Part shown: positions 1-6,600 of the stretch, piece after piece
How positions within the stretch are numbered: the first letter of the stretch is position 1
Layout: each line of letters opens with the position of its first letter
Origin: Chloroflexota bacterium
GTDB lineage: Bacteria > Chloroflexota > UBA4733
Direction of reading: 5' to 3'
DNA length: 7,229 bases
Assembly: GCA_025980355.1 (NCBI GenBank)
Contig: JAICXR010000166.1
Coordinates: forward strand, 1 to 7,229
Position numbers and translations under genes: made by a program
Notes under the pieces: generated by a model
Databases searched by the model: none
Told to the model about the DNA's origin: nothing
The model's input: the letters and a program-made list of their open reading frames with translations, nothing else

Positions 1-428
1 ATCGCGGCATCCGCCGCCATGCCGTCGCGGATCAGGTGGGCGGCCAGGACGGTGCCGGTGCGCCCCTGCCCCATCCGGCAGTGGACGGCAACCGGCCGGC
101 CCAGCGCACGCTGCCAGTCGATGAAGCTCAGCGCCTGCTGCAACTGGAGCGGCGTCGGCGAGGACATGTCGTCCACCGGCAGGTGGAGGTAGCTCAACTC
201 CGTTCGCCGGACCGCGGCGGCGTCCAATGCCGTCTCGGTGAGCGAGAGGATGCTGCGGATGCCCTCGGCGCGGAGCCAGGCCAGGTCGGTATCCAGTCGC
301 CCAGGCTGCTCACGGTCAGTCGACGCGCCGTTCGCGCCCCGGCCGCTCTGGGCTGCATCCGGCCCGCCCGGGCGGCCGCAGCCGGCGAGTTCGTTCGCAA
401 TGAGCCAGTAGAATCCATGGACTGCCAT
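1..428 (-). CDS. Dual-specificity / tyrosine protein phosphatase (DUSP23-like), C-terminus cut by window edge
   Basis: Cysteine-based phosphatase expected to hydrolyse phosphotyrosine or phosphoserine/threonine in the cytoplasm; its substrate is unknown. The 142 visible residues contain the P-loop HCRMGQGRTG (residues 116-125), a perfect HCX5R signature with nucleophile Cys117 and phosphate-binding Arg123. Asp86 or Asp87 (LHLPVDDMSSP) is the likely general acid. The N-terminal FYWLIANELAGCGRPGG and the WLRAEGIRSILSLTE segment match the order seen in DUSP23-type proteins. A low-complexity Gly/Ala/Ser/Arg stretch (about residues 20-44) separates these two blocks and is longer than in the human relative. 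The frame stays open back to the stop of the upstream gene, so starts at 458 and 515 are also possible. I chose 428 because GGGAGG lies 6 nt before it and because the protein then starts just before the conserved FYW motif. The upstream neighbour on the same strand is the SelA-like gene, 114 nt away, so co-transcription is plausible. The last part of the domain, after the P-loop helix, lies outside the window. The fold assignment is firm; the exact substrate class is not. Confidence 0.88.
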   Translation of the reverse strand, partial: MAVHGFYWLIANELAGCGRPGGPDAAQSGRGANGASTDREQPGRLDTDLAWLRAEGIRSILSLTETALDAAAVRRTELSYLHLPVDDMSSPTPLQLQQALSFIDWQRALGRPVAVHCRMGQGRTGTVLAAHLIRDGMAADAA

Positions 429-434
429 GCCGTG

Positions 435-440
435 CCTCCC
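435..440 (-). promoter_or_regulatory. Shine-Dalgarno site deciding the phosphatase start
   Basis: The minus strand reads GGGAGG, a 6-nt spacer (CACGGC), then the ATG at 428. This is the best ribosome-binding site among three in-frame ATG candidates (428, 458, 515). It also agrees with where family homology begins, so it fixes the preferred start. Confidence 0.6.
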
Positions 441-542
441 AGGTGCATCCTGAAGCATGGTGGCAGCTATCTCCCCGCCGGGCACCGGCAATTTCGGCAG
501 GTACGGCCTGGCCATTCGCCATGCCCTCGCCGCTTCCCCAGG

Positions 543-1652
543 TCATCCCCCGGCCAAGACCGCTTCGCGGATGGCGGCCAGCACGAGGTCTGCTTCGCCG
601 GGTTGCAGCGTCTGGGGGTTGAGGGCGATGGCGTCGGCTCCGGCGACGCTGACGGCGATGCGCGGGTCTCGCTCCCATAACCGCTTGACGAGCGTGTCGC
701 GCGTCAGCGGCGCGTTGGGTCCCAGGTGGACGATCGCGCGGCCATGGGGCTGGCCGGCCTCGCTCGGATAGCGGCGCTCCGCCGCCACGCCCGGGAGGTC
801 GGCCAGCCCCGCGAGCCAGCACTGGACGGTCGCCTCGTAGGCGGCCAGCAGCGCCGGCTCATCCTGGGCGAGCGACCATTCCACCGCCGCCAGAGTGCCG
901 GCCAGTTCCTCCTTGCCGACCTTCATCGGCCGGCCGATGGCGTGGTTGGGGTTGCCGTTGGCCCGGCAACCATCGATGATCGCCTGCCGGCCTAGCACCA
1001 GGCCGGTCGACTGCGGGCCGCGCAGCCCTTTGCCGCCGCTGAAGATGGCGGCGTCCGCGCCCATCTCTGTGGTGAAGCGCCAGAGGTTGGCGAGCGGCGG
1101 GATCTGCGCGGCGGCATCGACAAGGACCGGGATCGCCTTTTCCCGGGCGATCGGCACGACCTCGTTCAGCGGCAGGGCGCCCGCAGTGTAGTGGCTTCCG
1201 GCGAACCAGAGGATACAGGCGGTCCGCTCCGTGCAGGCGTCCCGCAGGTCCTGCGCGGTCCCCTCGATCTCGCGCAGACGGGCGCCGGTGAGGCAGGCCG
1301 CATATTGATAGCCATTGCGCTGGCTGCGCCAGGTGATGACCTCCCGGGGCCGTCCGTCAAGATAGGGGAAGGCGGTCAGTAAGGCCGGATCGGTGCCGGC
1401 GATGCATGCGGCGACGGCCAGGGTGATGCCCGCCGCGGCGCCCGACGAGACGTAGCAGGCTTCATTCCGGGTTAGGCCGGCGATGCGCTCGCCGACCCGG
1501 CGCTGTAGTTCGTGCAGATCGACGAATGAGTCGGCGGCGGCGCTCATCGCCGCCACCACCGCCGGCGGCATCACCGAGCCGCCCAGTTTCGTCAACGTCG
1601 CCGCCGCGTTGATGACGCGACGAACGCCGAGCCTGGCATAGGTATCAGTCAC
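543..1652 (-). CDS. SelA-like PLP-dependent enzyme (aminotransferase class V fold, D-glucosaminate-6-phosphate ammonia-lyase/SelA-related family)
   Basis: A 369-residue fold-type I PLP enzyme of the COG1921 group, which includes SelA (L-seryl-tRNA(Sec) selenium transferase) and DgaE-type ammonia-lyases. The N-terminal YARLGVRRVINAAATLTKLG followed by GGSVMPPAVVAAM is the usual opening of the non-SelA members. SSGAAAGITLAVAACIAG (69-86) is the cofactor-phosphate-binding turn. Asp179 (VLVDAAAQIPP) should contact the PLP pyridine nitrogen, and Lys208 in FSGGKGLRGPQSTGL should form the Schiff base. NPNHAIGRPMKVGKEEL and NPQTLQPGE are further family blocks. At 369 residues it lacks the extra N-terminal domain of true SelA (about 460 residues), and no selenocysteine gene is nearby, so a small-molecule beta-elimination or isomerisation role is more likely than Sec synthesis. 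It begins with GTG, preceded by GGAG with a 6-nt spacer. It is divergent from the DUF2171-type gene, and the phosphatase gene follows on the same strand. The actual substrate cannot be told from sequence. Confidence 0.9.
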   Translation of the reverse strand: MTDTYARLGVRRVINAAATLTKLGGSVMPPAVVAAMSAAADSFVDLHELQRRVGERIAGLTRNEACYVSSGAAAGITLAVAACIAGTDPALLTAFPYLDGRPREVITWRSQRNGYQYAACLTGARLREIEGTAQDLRDACTERTACILWFAGSHYTAGALPLNEVVPIAREKAIPVLVDAAAQIPPLANLWRFTTEMGADAAIFSGGKGLRGPQSTGLVLGRQAIIDGCRANGNPNHAIGRPMKVGKEELAGTLAAVEWSLAQDEPALLAAYEATVQCWLAGLADLPGVAAERRYPSEAGQPHGRAIVHLGPNAPLTRDTLVKRLWERDPRIAVSVAGADAIALNPQTLQPGEADLVLAAIREAVLAGG

Positions 1653-1842
1653 TCTCTTCTCCGCTTCCTTCTGGCACGACGATTGCTTTATTCATCGCCA
1701 TGCGCTCGTTTCCGATGAGCATATGCTACTGTGGCAGAGCGTAGCGCGGTTGCACGGGCGGTGCTCATCGCTGGTTGGTCGGAGCTTGCCGATGGGCGCC
1801 AGTCGGACTGCCGGAGCGTGGGCAGCGGGAGGAACAGCAGGG
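1653..1842. promoter_or_regulatory. Divergent intergenic region with a palindrome and a long-range inverted repeat
   Basis: These 190 nt separate the start codons of two divergent genes and must carry both promoters or their leaders. No strong sigma70 hexamer pair stands out in either direction; TATGCT (1722-1727) is a possible plus-strand -10, but it has no good -35. Two symmetric elements are visible. AGCATATGCT (1718-1727) is a perfect 10-bp palindrome of operator type. CGATGAGCA (1713-1721) is the exact reverse complement of TGCTCATCG (1762-1770). Inside that pair, GCTAC (1725-1729) can pair with GTAGC (1741-1745). GCAC (1752-1755) can alternatively pair with GTGC (1761-1764), which would compete with the outer stem. 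The regulatory role is inference. Confidence 0.4.
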
Positions 1843-2163
1843 ATGGACCAACAAGAGACCGTGCAGCAAACGACCGCGGAGATCCAGCAGGACTGGGAAG
1901 TCCTCGGTTCCGACGGCCAGAAAATCGGTGACGTCAATGAGGTGCACACGAACTACATCTGGGTGCAAAAGGGACTGCTGTTCCCCACCGACATGTACAT
2001 CCCCGTCACCGCCTTCGCCCGTACTGAGCCGGGTCGCGTGCACCTGAACATGACGGCAGCGGAGGTCATTGCCGCCGGCTGGCACACCCTCCCCGAAGCG
2101 ATCACGGCCAGCGCCCCGCTGCCGGGGACGGTGGCGACGCCCGAGGTAGAGGCGGCGAAGTAG
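1843..2163 (+). CDS. DUF2171 / PRC-barrel-like small protein
   Basis: A 106-residue acidic, soluble protein. The core, about residues 16-75 (DWEVLGSDGQKIGDVNEVH, then NYIWVQKGLLFPTDMYIPVTA), shows the pattern of DUF2171 proteins, which resemble a PRC-barrel strand set: a 'xSDGxKIGxVxEVH' beta-hairpin, a 'VxKG' strand, a 'PTDxYIP' turn, then a strand ending in LNMTAAEV. The function of this family is not established; PRC-barrel relatives act in RNA processing, photosynthetic reaction centres and stress-linked proteins. The residue stretch after about 76 is Ala/Pro/Thr-rich and probably disordered. There is no signal peptide or membrane segment. I start at 1843 because GGGAGG (1827-1832) lies 10 nt upstream and the N-terminus MDQQETVQQ is typical. 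A longer in-frame version from 1723 would add about 40 residues without domain character. It is convergent with the radical SAM gene (86-nt gap) and divergent from the SelA-like gene. Confidence 0.85.
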   Translation: MDQQETVQQTTAEIQQDWEVLGSDGQKIGDVNEVHTNYIWVQKGLLFPTDMYIPVTAFARTEPGRVHLNMTAAEVIAAGWHTLPEAITASAPLPGTVATPEVEAAK

Positions 2164-2249
2164 CCGGAGGTGGTGCCGCCCTGGCAGCGTGTATGTTGAG
2201 CCGAACCACGGTCCGGCGCCGTCGTCCCGCCCGCCGTCCGGTCTGGTGT

Positions 2250-3212
2250 TCAAGCCGGCAGCGGCAGTTGCCGGTAGACCGGCAGGTGCTCGCCACCCGG
2301 CTGGCGTTCCTCCGGCGCAATGAACTGTCCCAGCCTTGGCGCCGGTCGATGGTCGCCGGCCAGGCCGTAGCGCACTTTCAGGTCCGAGACCCGTTTGCTC
2401 AGGCCGGCGGCGTAGGCAGTGGGGGCGTAGCGCTGTCTAGTCTCTTCCCCGCTCGCGCCGAAGACGCGTTCGTAGTCCGGCAGTATCCGTGGAAAATGCC
2501 GCTGGAGGGCCTGCAGGAACCAGTCGCGCACCACCGGCTCGAAGTGGAGCGTGCCCGACCAGAGCCACTGGGCGCCGTTGTCGGCGGCGGCGCGCACCAC
2601 CGCCTCTAACGCCGGGAGCGAATCGGTGAGCCGGGGCAGGACCGGTGCGAGGGCGAGGCCGCACGGGACGCCCGCGCCGGCCAGACGGCGCAGAGCCTCC
2701 AACCGCTTCGCGGGCGGCGGTGTGCCCGGCTCAAAGGCCCGCCAGATCGCCTGGTCCAGGCTGATCAGGCTGACGTTGACGCCGCATCCGGCCCGTCGGG
2801 CCAGCTCCAGGAGGAGATCGGTGTCCCGGACGACCAGCGTGCCCTTCGTGATGATATTTGCGGGGTTTGCCGCCTCGGCCAGCACCGCCAAGCAGGAGCG
2901 GGTGAGCCGGTAGCGCCCCTCGATCGGCTGGTAGGGGTCGGTCGCCGTGCCGATCGCCACCGCCGGGCGCGACCACCCCGGTCGGCGCAGCTCGCGACGC
3001 AACACCTCCGGCAGGTTGACCTTGGCAAAGATGACGCTGTCGAAGTCGCTGCCGGCGTTGAGGCCCATGAACGCGTGCGTCGTGCGGGCATAGCAGTAGC
3101 TGCAGCGGTGCCGGCAGCCGCGGTAGGGGTTGAGCGACCAATCGAAGGGCATACCCTGGACGCGGTTAAGGGCGCTCTTGCACTGGGACTCCACGTAGCG
3201 CACGGTTACCAT
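2250..3212 (-). CDS. Radical SAM protein, COG1533 (SplB-related, Rv2578c-like) family
   Basis: A 320-residue cytoplasmic protein expected to bind a [4Fe-4S] cluster and cleave S-adenosylmethionine to a 5'-deoxyadenosyl radical. The reaction of this subfamily is unknown to me. It is grouped with spore photoproduct lyase-like 'DNA repair photolyase' proteins, but that name comes from distant homology. The cluster motif is RGCRHRCSYCYAR, a CX3CX2C motif with Cys33, Cys37 and Cys40 counted from this start, preceded by the family opening NRVQGMPFDWSLNPY. The block GTATDPYQPIEGRYRLTR (88-105) and ITKGTLVVRDTDLL (121-134) are subfamily signatures for the SAM-binding half of the barrel. VNVSLISLD follows, as expected. 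The C-terminal region (about 225-320) is basic and ends in a Pro-rich tail. In-frame starts are TTG at 3230 and ATG at 3212. I chose ATG because the TTG lies between the -35 and -10 boxes of a visible promoter. No SD precedes the ATG, consistent with leaderless translation. The gene is probably transcribed alone. Confidence 0.9.
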   Translation of the reverse strand: MVTVRYVESQCKSALNRVQGMPFDWSLNPYRGCRHRCSYCYARTTHAFMGLNAGSDFDSVIFAKVNLPEVLRRELRRPGWSRPAVAIGTATDPYQPIEGRYRLTRSCLAVLAEAANPANIITKGTLVVRDTDLLLELARRAGCGVNVSLISLDQAIWRAFEPGTPPPAKRLEALRRLAGAGVPCGLALAPVLPRLTDSLPALEAVVRAAADNGAQWLWSGTLHFEPVVRDWFLQALQRHFPRILPDYERVFGASGEETRQRYAPTAYAAGLSKRVSDLKVRYGLAGDHRPAPRLGQFIAPEERQPGGEHLPVYRQLPLPA

Positions 3213-3218
3213 GCCGAC

Positions 3219-3247
3219 AGTATAGAACAAAAGTTCGGACTATGCAA
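3219..3247 (-). promoter_or_regulatory. Sigma70-type promoter for the radical SAM gene, probably giving a leaderless mRNA
   Basis: On the minus strand TTGCAT (3247-3242; 3 of 6 matches to TTGACA) is separated by exactly 17 nt from TATACT (3224-3219; 5 of 6 matches to TATAAT). A 6-nt discriminator (GTCGGC) then places the expected +1 on the A of the ATG at 3212. There is no Shine-Dalgarno sequence. The local base composition here is AT-rich against a GC-rich background, which adds support. Transcription start has not been measured. Confidence 0.6.
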
Positions 3248-3283
3248 CGACTGCGGCGACACACGCGGCGTTTCCGCCTTGCC

Positions 3284-3562
3284 TCACCTGAGGTCTTGCC
3301 AGTAGTCCTGATAGAGCGTCAGGGACTCTAGTTGGTAGCCGGGACCCGGGAAGAACTCGCTGACGCGATAGCGGCCGAGCAGGAGCGCGTGGCGGGCGTC
3401 GCGCGCTTGCACCTCGGTCGCCAGGAGCAGGCTGCCATCCGTCAGAAGGATGGCGGGCTGGTCAGGGAAGGTCGACCACCAGGGGCGCAGCATGCGGGGG
3501 CTGAGCGCCGCGTCGGATTGCGATCGGATGCGGAACGTCATGCGCCAATGCACCGCCTCCAT
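3284..3562 (-). CDS. Hypothetical protein, 92 residues, family not recognised
   Basis: I do not recognise this protein. It is 92 residues long, starts MEAVHWRMTFRIRS and ends LTLYQDYWQDLR. It is rich in aromatic residues (Trp at 6, 28, 29 and near the C-terminus; Tyr and Phe in the last third). It has alternating hydrophobic stretches (PAILLTDGSLLLATEVQARD, then ARHALLLGRYRVSEFF) that suggest a small mixed beta/alpha or beta-barrel domain. There is no signal peptide, membrane helix or cysteine motif. The start at 3562 is supported by an unusually strong SD: GGAGG within a G-rich run, 6 nt before the ATG. The frame extends upstream to 3625, but that part has no SD and includes sequence that is probably leader. 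It lies between the hairpin after the RND gene and the promoter of the radical SAM gene, so it is probably monocistronic. Coding status is supported by the SD and by typical amino-acid composition; function is unknown. Confidence 0.7.
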   Translation of the reverse strand: MEAVHWRMTFRIRSQSDAALSPRMLRPWWSTFPDQPAILLTDGSLLLATEVQARDARHALLLGRYRVSEFFPGPGYQLESLTLYQDYWQDLR

Positions 3563-3568
3563 GACGCC

Positions 3569-3573
3569 CCTCC
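3569..3573 (-). promoter_or_regulatory. Strong Shine-Dalgarno site of the 92-residue hypothetical gene
   Basis: The minus strand reads GGGGGAGGGG (3576-3567), with the GGAGG core 6 nt before the ATG at 3562. It decides the start against the upstream in-frame codons. Confidence 0.6.
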
Positions 3574-3639
3574 CCCAGCGCGGTGGGACCGCGACACGCC
3601 GTATCCAATTGCAGTGTACTGGCACTGTTCGTGATTGGA

Positions 3640-3665
3640 GGGCCGCAGGCCGCGGTCTGCGGCCC
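3640..3665 (-). terminator. GC hairpin just after the RND pump gene, terminator-like but without a U-tract
   Basis: GGGCCGCAG (3640-3648) and CTGCGGCCC (3657-3665) form a perfect 9-bp stem with an 8-nt loop. The stem starts 6 nt after the TAG stop of the RND gene. The downstream minus-strand sequence (TCCAATCACG) has no run of T, so it is not a classical intrinsic terminator. It may instead be a transcript 3'-end stabiliser or a U-less terminator. Confidence 0.45.
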
Positions 3666-3671
3666 GATCCC

Positions 3672-6600
3672 CTATTCGCCTTCTGAGGTGTGCGTCCCCA
3701 ATGCCCCTTCCGTGGCCATCGCGTGGATCGTCGCCCCGTTCGTCGTGGTCGCCGCCAGGGCCGCGGCGCTGTCGCCGTTCAGGGCGGCTTCGAAGGCGGC
3801 CATTGCCGCCACGGTGCGAGGGCGGGCCCAGCCGCGTCGGACCAGGATGCCGCCAAGGTCGTCCACGAGGCTGTACACGACCGGCGCGAAGACGAGGGTG
3901 AGCAACGTCGACGTGATCAGGCCGCCGATCAGGACCGTCGCCATCGGCGAACGGTCCTCCGAACCGGCGCCGATCTTGACGGCGAGCGGCGTCATGGCGA
4001 ACACCAGGGTGCCGGTCGTCATCAGGAGCGGGCGCACCCGGGTGCGCCCCGCCTCGATCAGGGCGGCGTTGCGCTCCAGGCCGCGTCGGCGCAGGGTGTT
4101 GGTGTAGTCCACCAGCAGGATGGCGTTCTTGGCGACCAGGCCCATCAGCATGATGAGACCCATGAAGGAGTAGAGGTTGAGCGTGTTGCCGGTGATCACC
4201 AGCGCGCCGAGCGCCCCGACGGTGACCAGCGGCAGGCTGAGCAGGACGGCCAGCGGGTAGAGCAGCGACTCGTAGAGGGCCGCCGACAGCATGTAGACCA
4301 GCAAGACGGAGAGGGCGAAGGCGGCCTCCAGCGGGGCAAAGACCTGGGCCTGCTGCTGGGAGGCGCCGCCCATGACGAAGGTGTAGTCGGGCGGCAGGGG
4401 AACCTGCTGCCGGATCGCCTGCTCAATGCTCTGCGTCGCCTGGCCGAGCGGGACGCCGGCCAGGTTGGCGCTGACCGAGACTTCCAACTCCCGGTTCTGG
4501 TCGCTCAACTGTGCCGGCTCGGTTGTCTGGATCACCTGGGCGACCTGGTCGAGGCGGATGGGCGTGCCCGTCGGGTTCGACAATGTCAGTTGGGAGAGCG
4601 CCTGGGGCGTCATCGTCGGGCCGCCGGGGATGGTGACCACTATAGGGATCTGGATGGTGCTGCCGGTGGGCTGGAGCTGGCCGACGGTCGACCCGGCGAT
4701 GGCGGTTTGCACGGCGCTGCCGATCTGCTGGGGGGTGATGCCCAGGTTGGCCGCCGCAGCACGATTGATCTGGATCCCCAACTCCGGTGCCGACTGGGTC
4801 GAACCGTTCCGGACTTGCACGACGCCCGGCACCTTCTGCATGACGGCCGTGACCTGAGCGCCGAGCTGATCCAGCGTGTTGATATCGGGACCCTGGATCA
4901 CCACACTGACATTCTGGCCGCCGCCGCCGATCCGCAGGGAGCTTGGCAGCGACGTGACGATGTTGGCGTCGGGGAACTGCCGCGACAGGGCGCGGACCTG
5001 CGCCAAATAGGTAGTGATGGCCGGCCGCTGACCGACCGGCAGGAGATCCACGGAGATGCTGCCGCTCCCGGTCGTCGCGCCGCCACCGAAACCGCCACGT
5101 CCGCCGGCGCTGGAGTAGGTTTGCACAACGCCGGGCAACTGGCGGATCTGTTCATCGACCTGGTCGACGACCACAATGGAGCGTGCCAGCGGCGTCCCGT
5201 TCGGGAACTGCACGTTCACCTGGAACTGGGAGTTATCTTCTTGCGGCGTAAACTCGGTGGGCAGCCAACCCAGCGGGACAAAGGCGATGCTGACCGCGAG
5301 GGCAGCGACGCCGACGAGGATGACGACCGGTCGATGGCGAAGGCCGCGCGTCAGGAGCCGGCTGTAGCCGTCGCGCAGCCTGTGGAAGCCCCGCTCCCAG
5401 ACCCGCGAGAAGCGGGTCAGCGGCGTCCCGCCATGGCCTGCCGCCAGGGCATCGTCATCAAGCGGTTCCTTGAGCCAGCGCGATGCCAGCAGCGGCGTCA
5501 GCGTAAAGCCGACGAAGAGCGAAAAGAGGGTGGCGGCGACGATGGTGAGGGCGAACTCCCGGAAGAGTTGGCCGACAAAGCCGTTGGTGAAGGCGATCGG
5601 CATGTAGACCACGACGTCGGTCAGGGTGATGCACACGGCGGCGAGGGCGATCTCGTGGCGTCCGTCGAGCGCCGCCCGGATCGGGTTCTTGCCCATCGCC
5701 AGGTGCCGGTTGATATTTTCCAGCACCACCACCGAGTCGTCCACCAGGATGCCGGTGAGCAACGAGAGGGCGAGTAGCGAGATCAGGTCAAGACTGAAAC
5801 CCAGGAAGTACATCACGATGAAGGTGGCGGTCAACGAGGTGGGGATCGCCAGTACGACGATGAACATGTTGCGGATGCGATGCAGGAACAGCAGCAAGAC
5901 GATCGCCGGGAGGATCATCGCCAGCGCCAGGTCGTTTTCGACGGCCTGCAACGACTGATTGATGTACACCGTCTGGTCGTTGATGATCGCCGTCTTCAGG
6001 CCGGGCGGCATCGACGGCGCGAGCTGGGCGAGTTTGGCCTTGACGGCCTTGTCCACGGCGACGACGTTGGCGCCGCTCTGGGCGGTGATCACCAGGCCGA
6101 CGGTATCCTGGCCGTTCAGGTGCGTCTGCTGATCGACTGGCGCGTAGCCCTGGGTGACAGTCGCGACCTCGCCGAGGGTCACCGGATTGCCGCCGGGACT
6201 GGCGACCACAAGGCCCTTGAGCTCACTCACGGACTGGAAATAGGCGTCCGTACGGACGTCGAGGATCCGACCGCCTTCCGTCGTCGTGCCGCCCGGGATA
6301 CTCACATTTTGCTGGCCGAGCGCCTGGTTGATTTGCGTGAGCGAGACGCCGTAGGACGCCAGTGCCGTTGGGTTGATCGTCACGTTCACCTGCGGGATCA
6401 GGCCACCCTGCACCTGCACCGCGGCGACGCCGGCAACCTGCTGCAAGGCCGGCGCAAGCTGATTGGTGGCGGTGTCGTAGAGCGCCCCTTGCGTTCCACC
6501 GGTGATGGCGAGGTTCATGATCGGAGAAGAGTTCGGGTCGGCCTTGAAGATCGTCGGCGTGCCGACCGTGCTGGGCAGGCGACCGATGATCCGGTTGATG

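Noticed and set aside
36..680. Plus-strand 214-codon frame over the phosphatase and the end of the SelA-like gene
   Set aside because: The minus strand carries the HCX5R phosphatase motif and the end of a clear PLP enzyme. The plus-strand frame has only biased, low-information composition.
543..1652. True selenocysteine synthase (SelA)
   Set aside because: The protein is about 90 residues shorter than SelA, has the opening motif of non-SelA relatives, and no selB, selD or tRNA-Sec is nearby.
1723..1842. N-terminal extension of the DUF2171-type protein from the ATG at 1723
   Set aside because: The extra 40 residues have no family similarity that I can see, and a good SD sits before the ATG at 1843.
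2250..3212. Functional spore photoproduct lyase or photolyase
   Set aside because: Only the broad COG1533 grouping supports this. The sequence carries the Rv2578c-like signatures, and nothing in the context suggests sporulation or UV repair.
3261..3284. Small GGCG-GAAA-CGCC hairpin after the 92-residue gene
   Set aside because: It has only four base pairs and no following T-run. The GAAA tetraloop is noted, but there is too little to call a terminator.
3690..5777. A 695-codon open frame on the plus strand opposite the RND gene, and a similar 328-codon frame at 5880-6866
   Set aside because: Both are antisense to a certain RND gene. They encode Arg/Gly/Asp/His/Gln-rich strings without domains, which is the expected mirror of GC-rich codon use.
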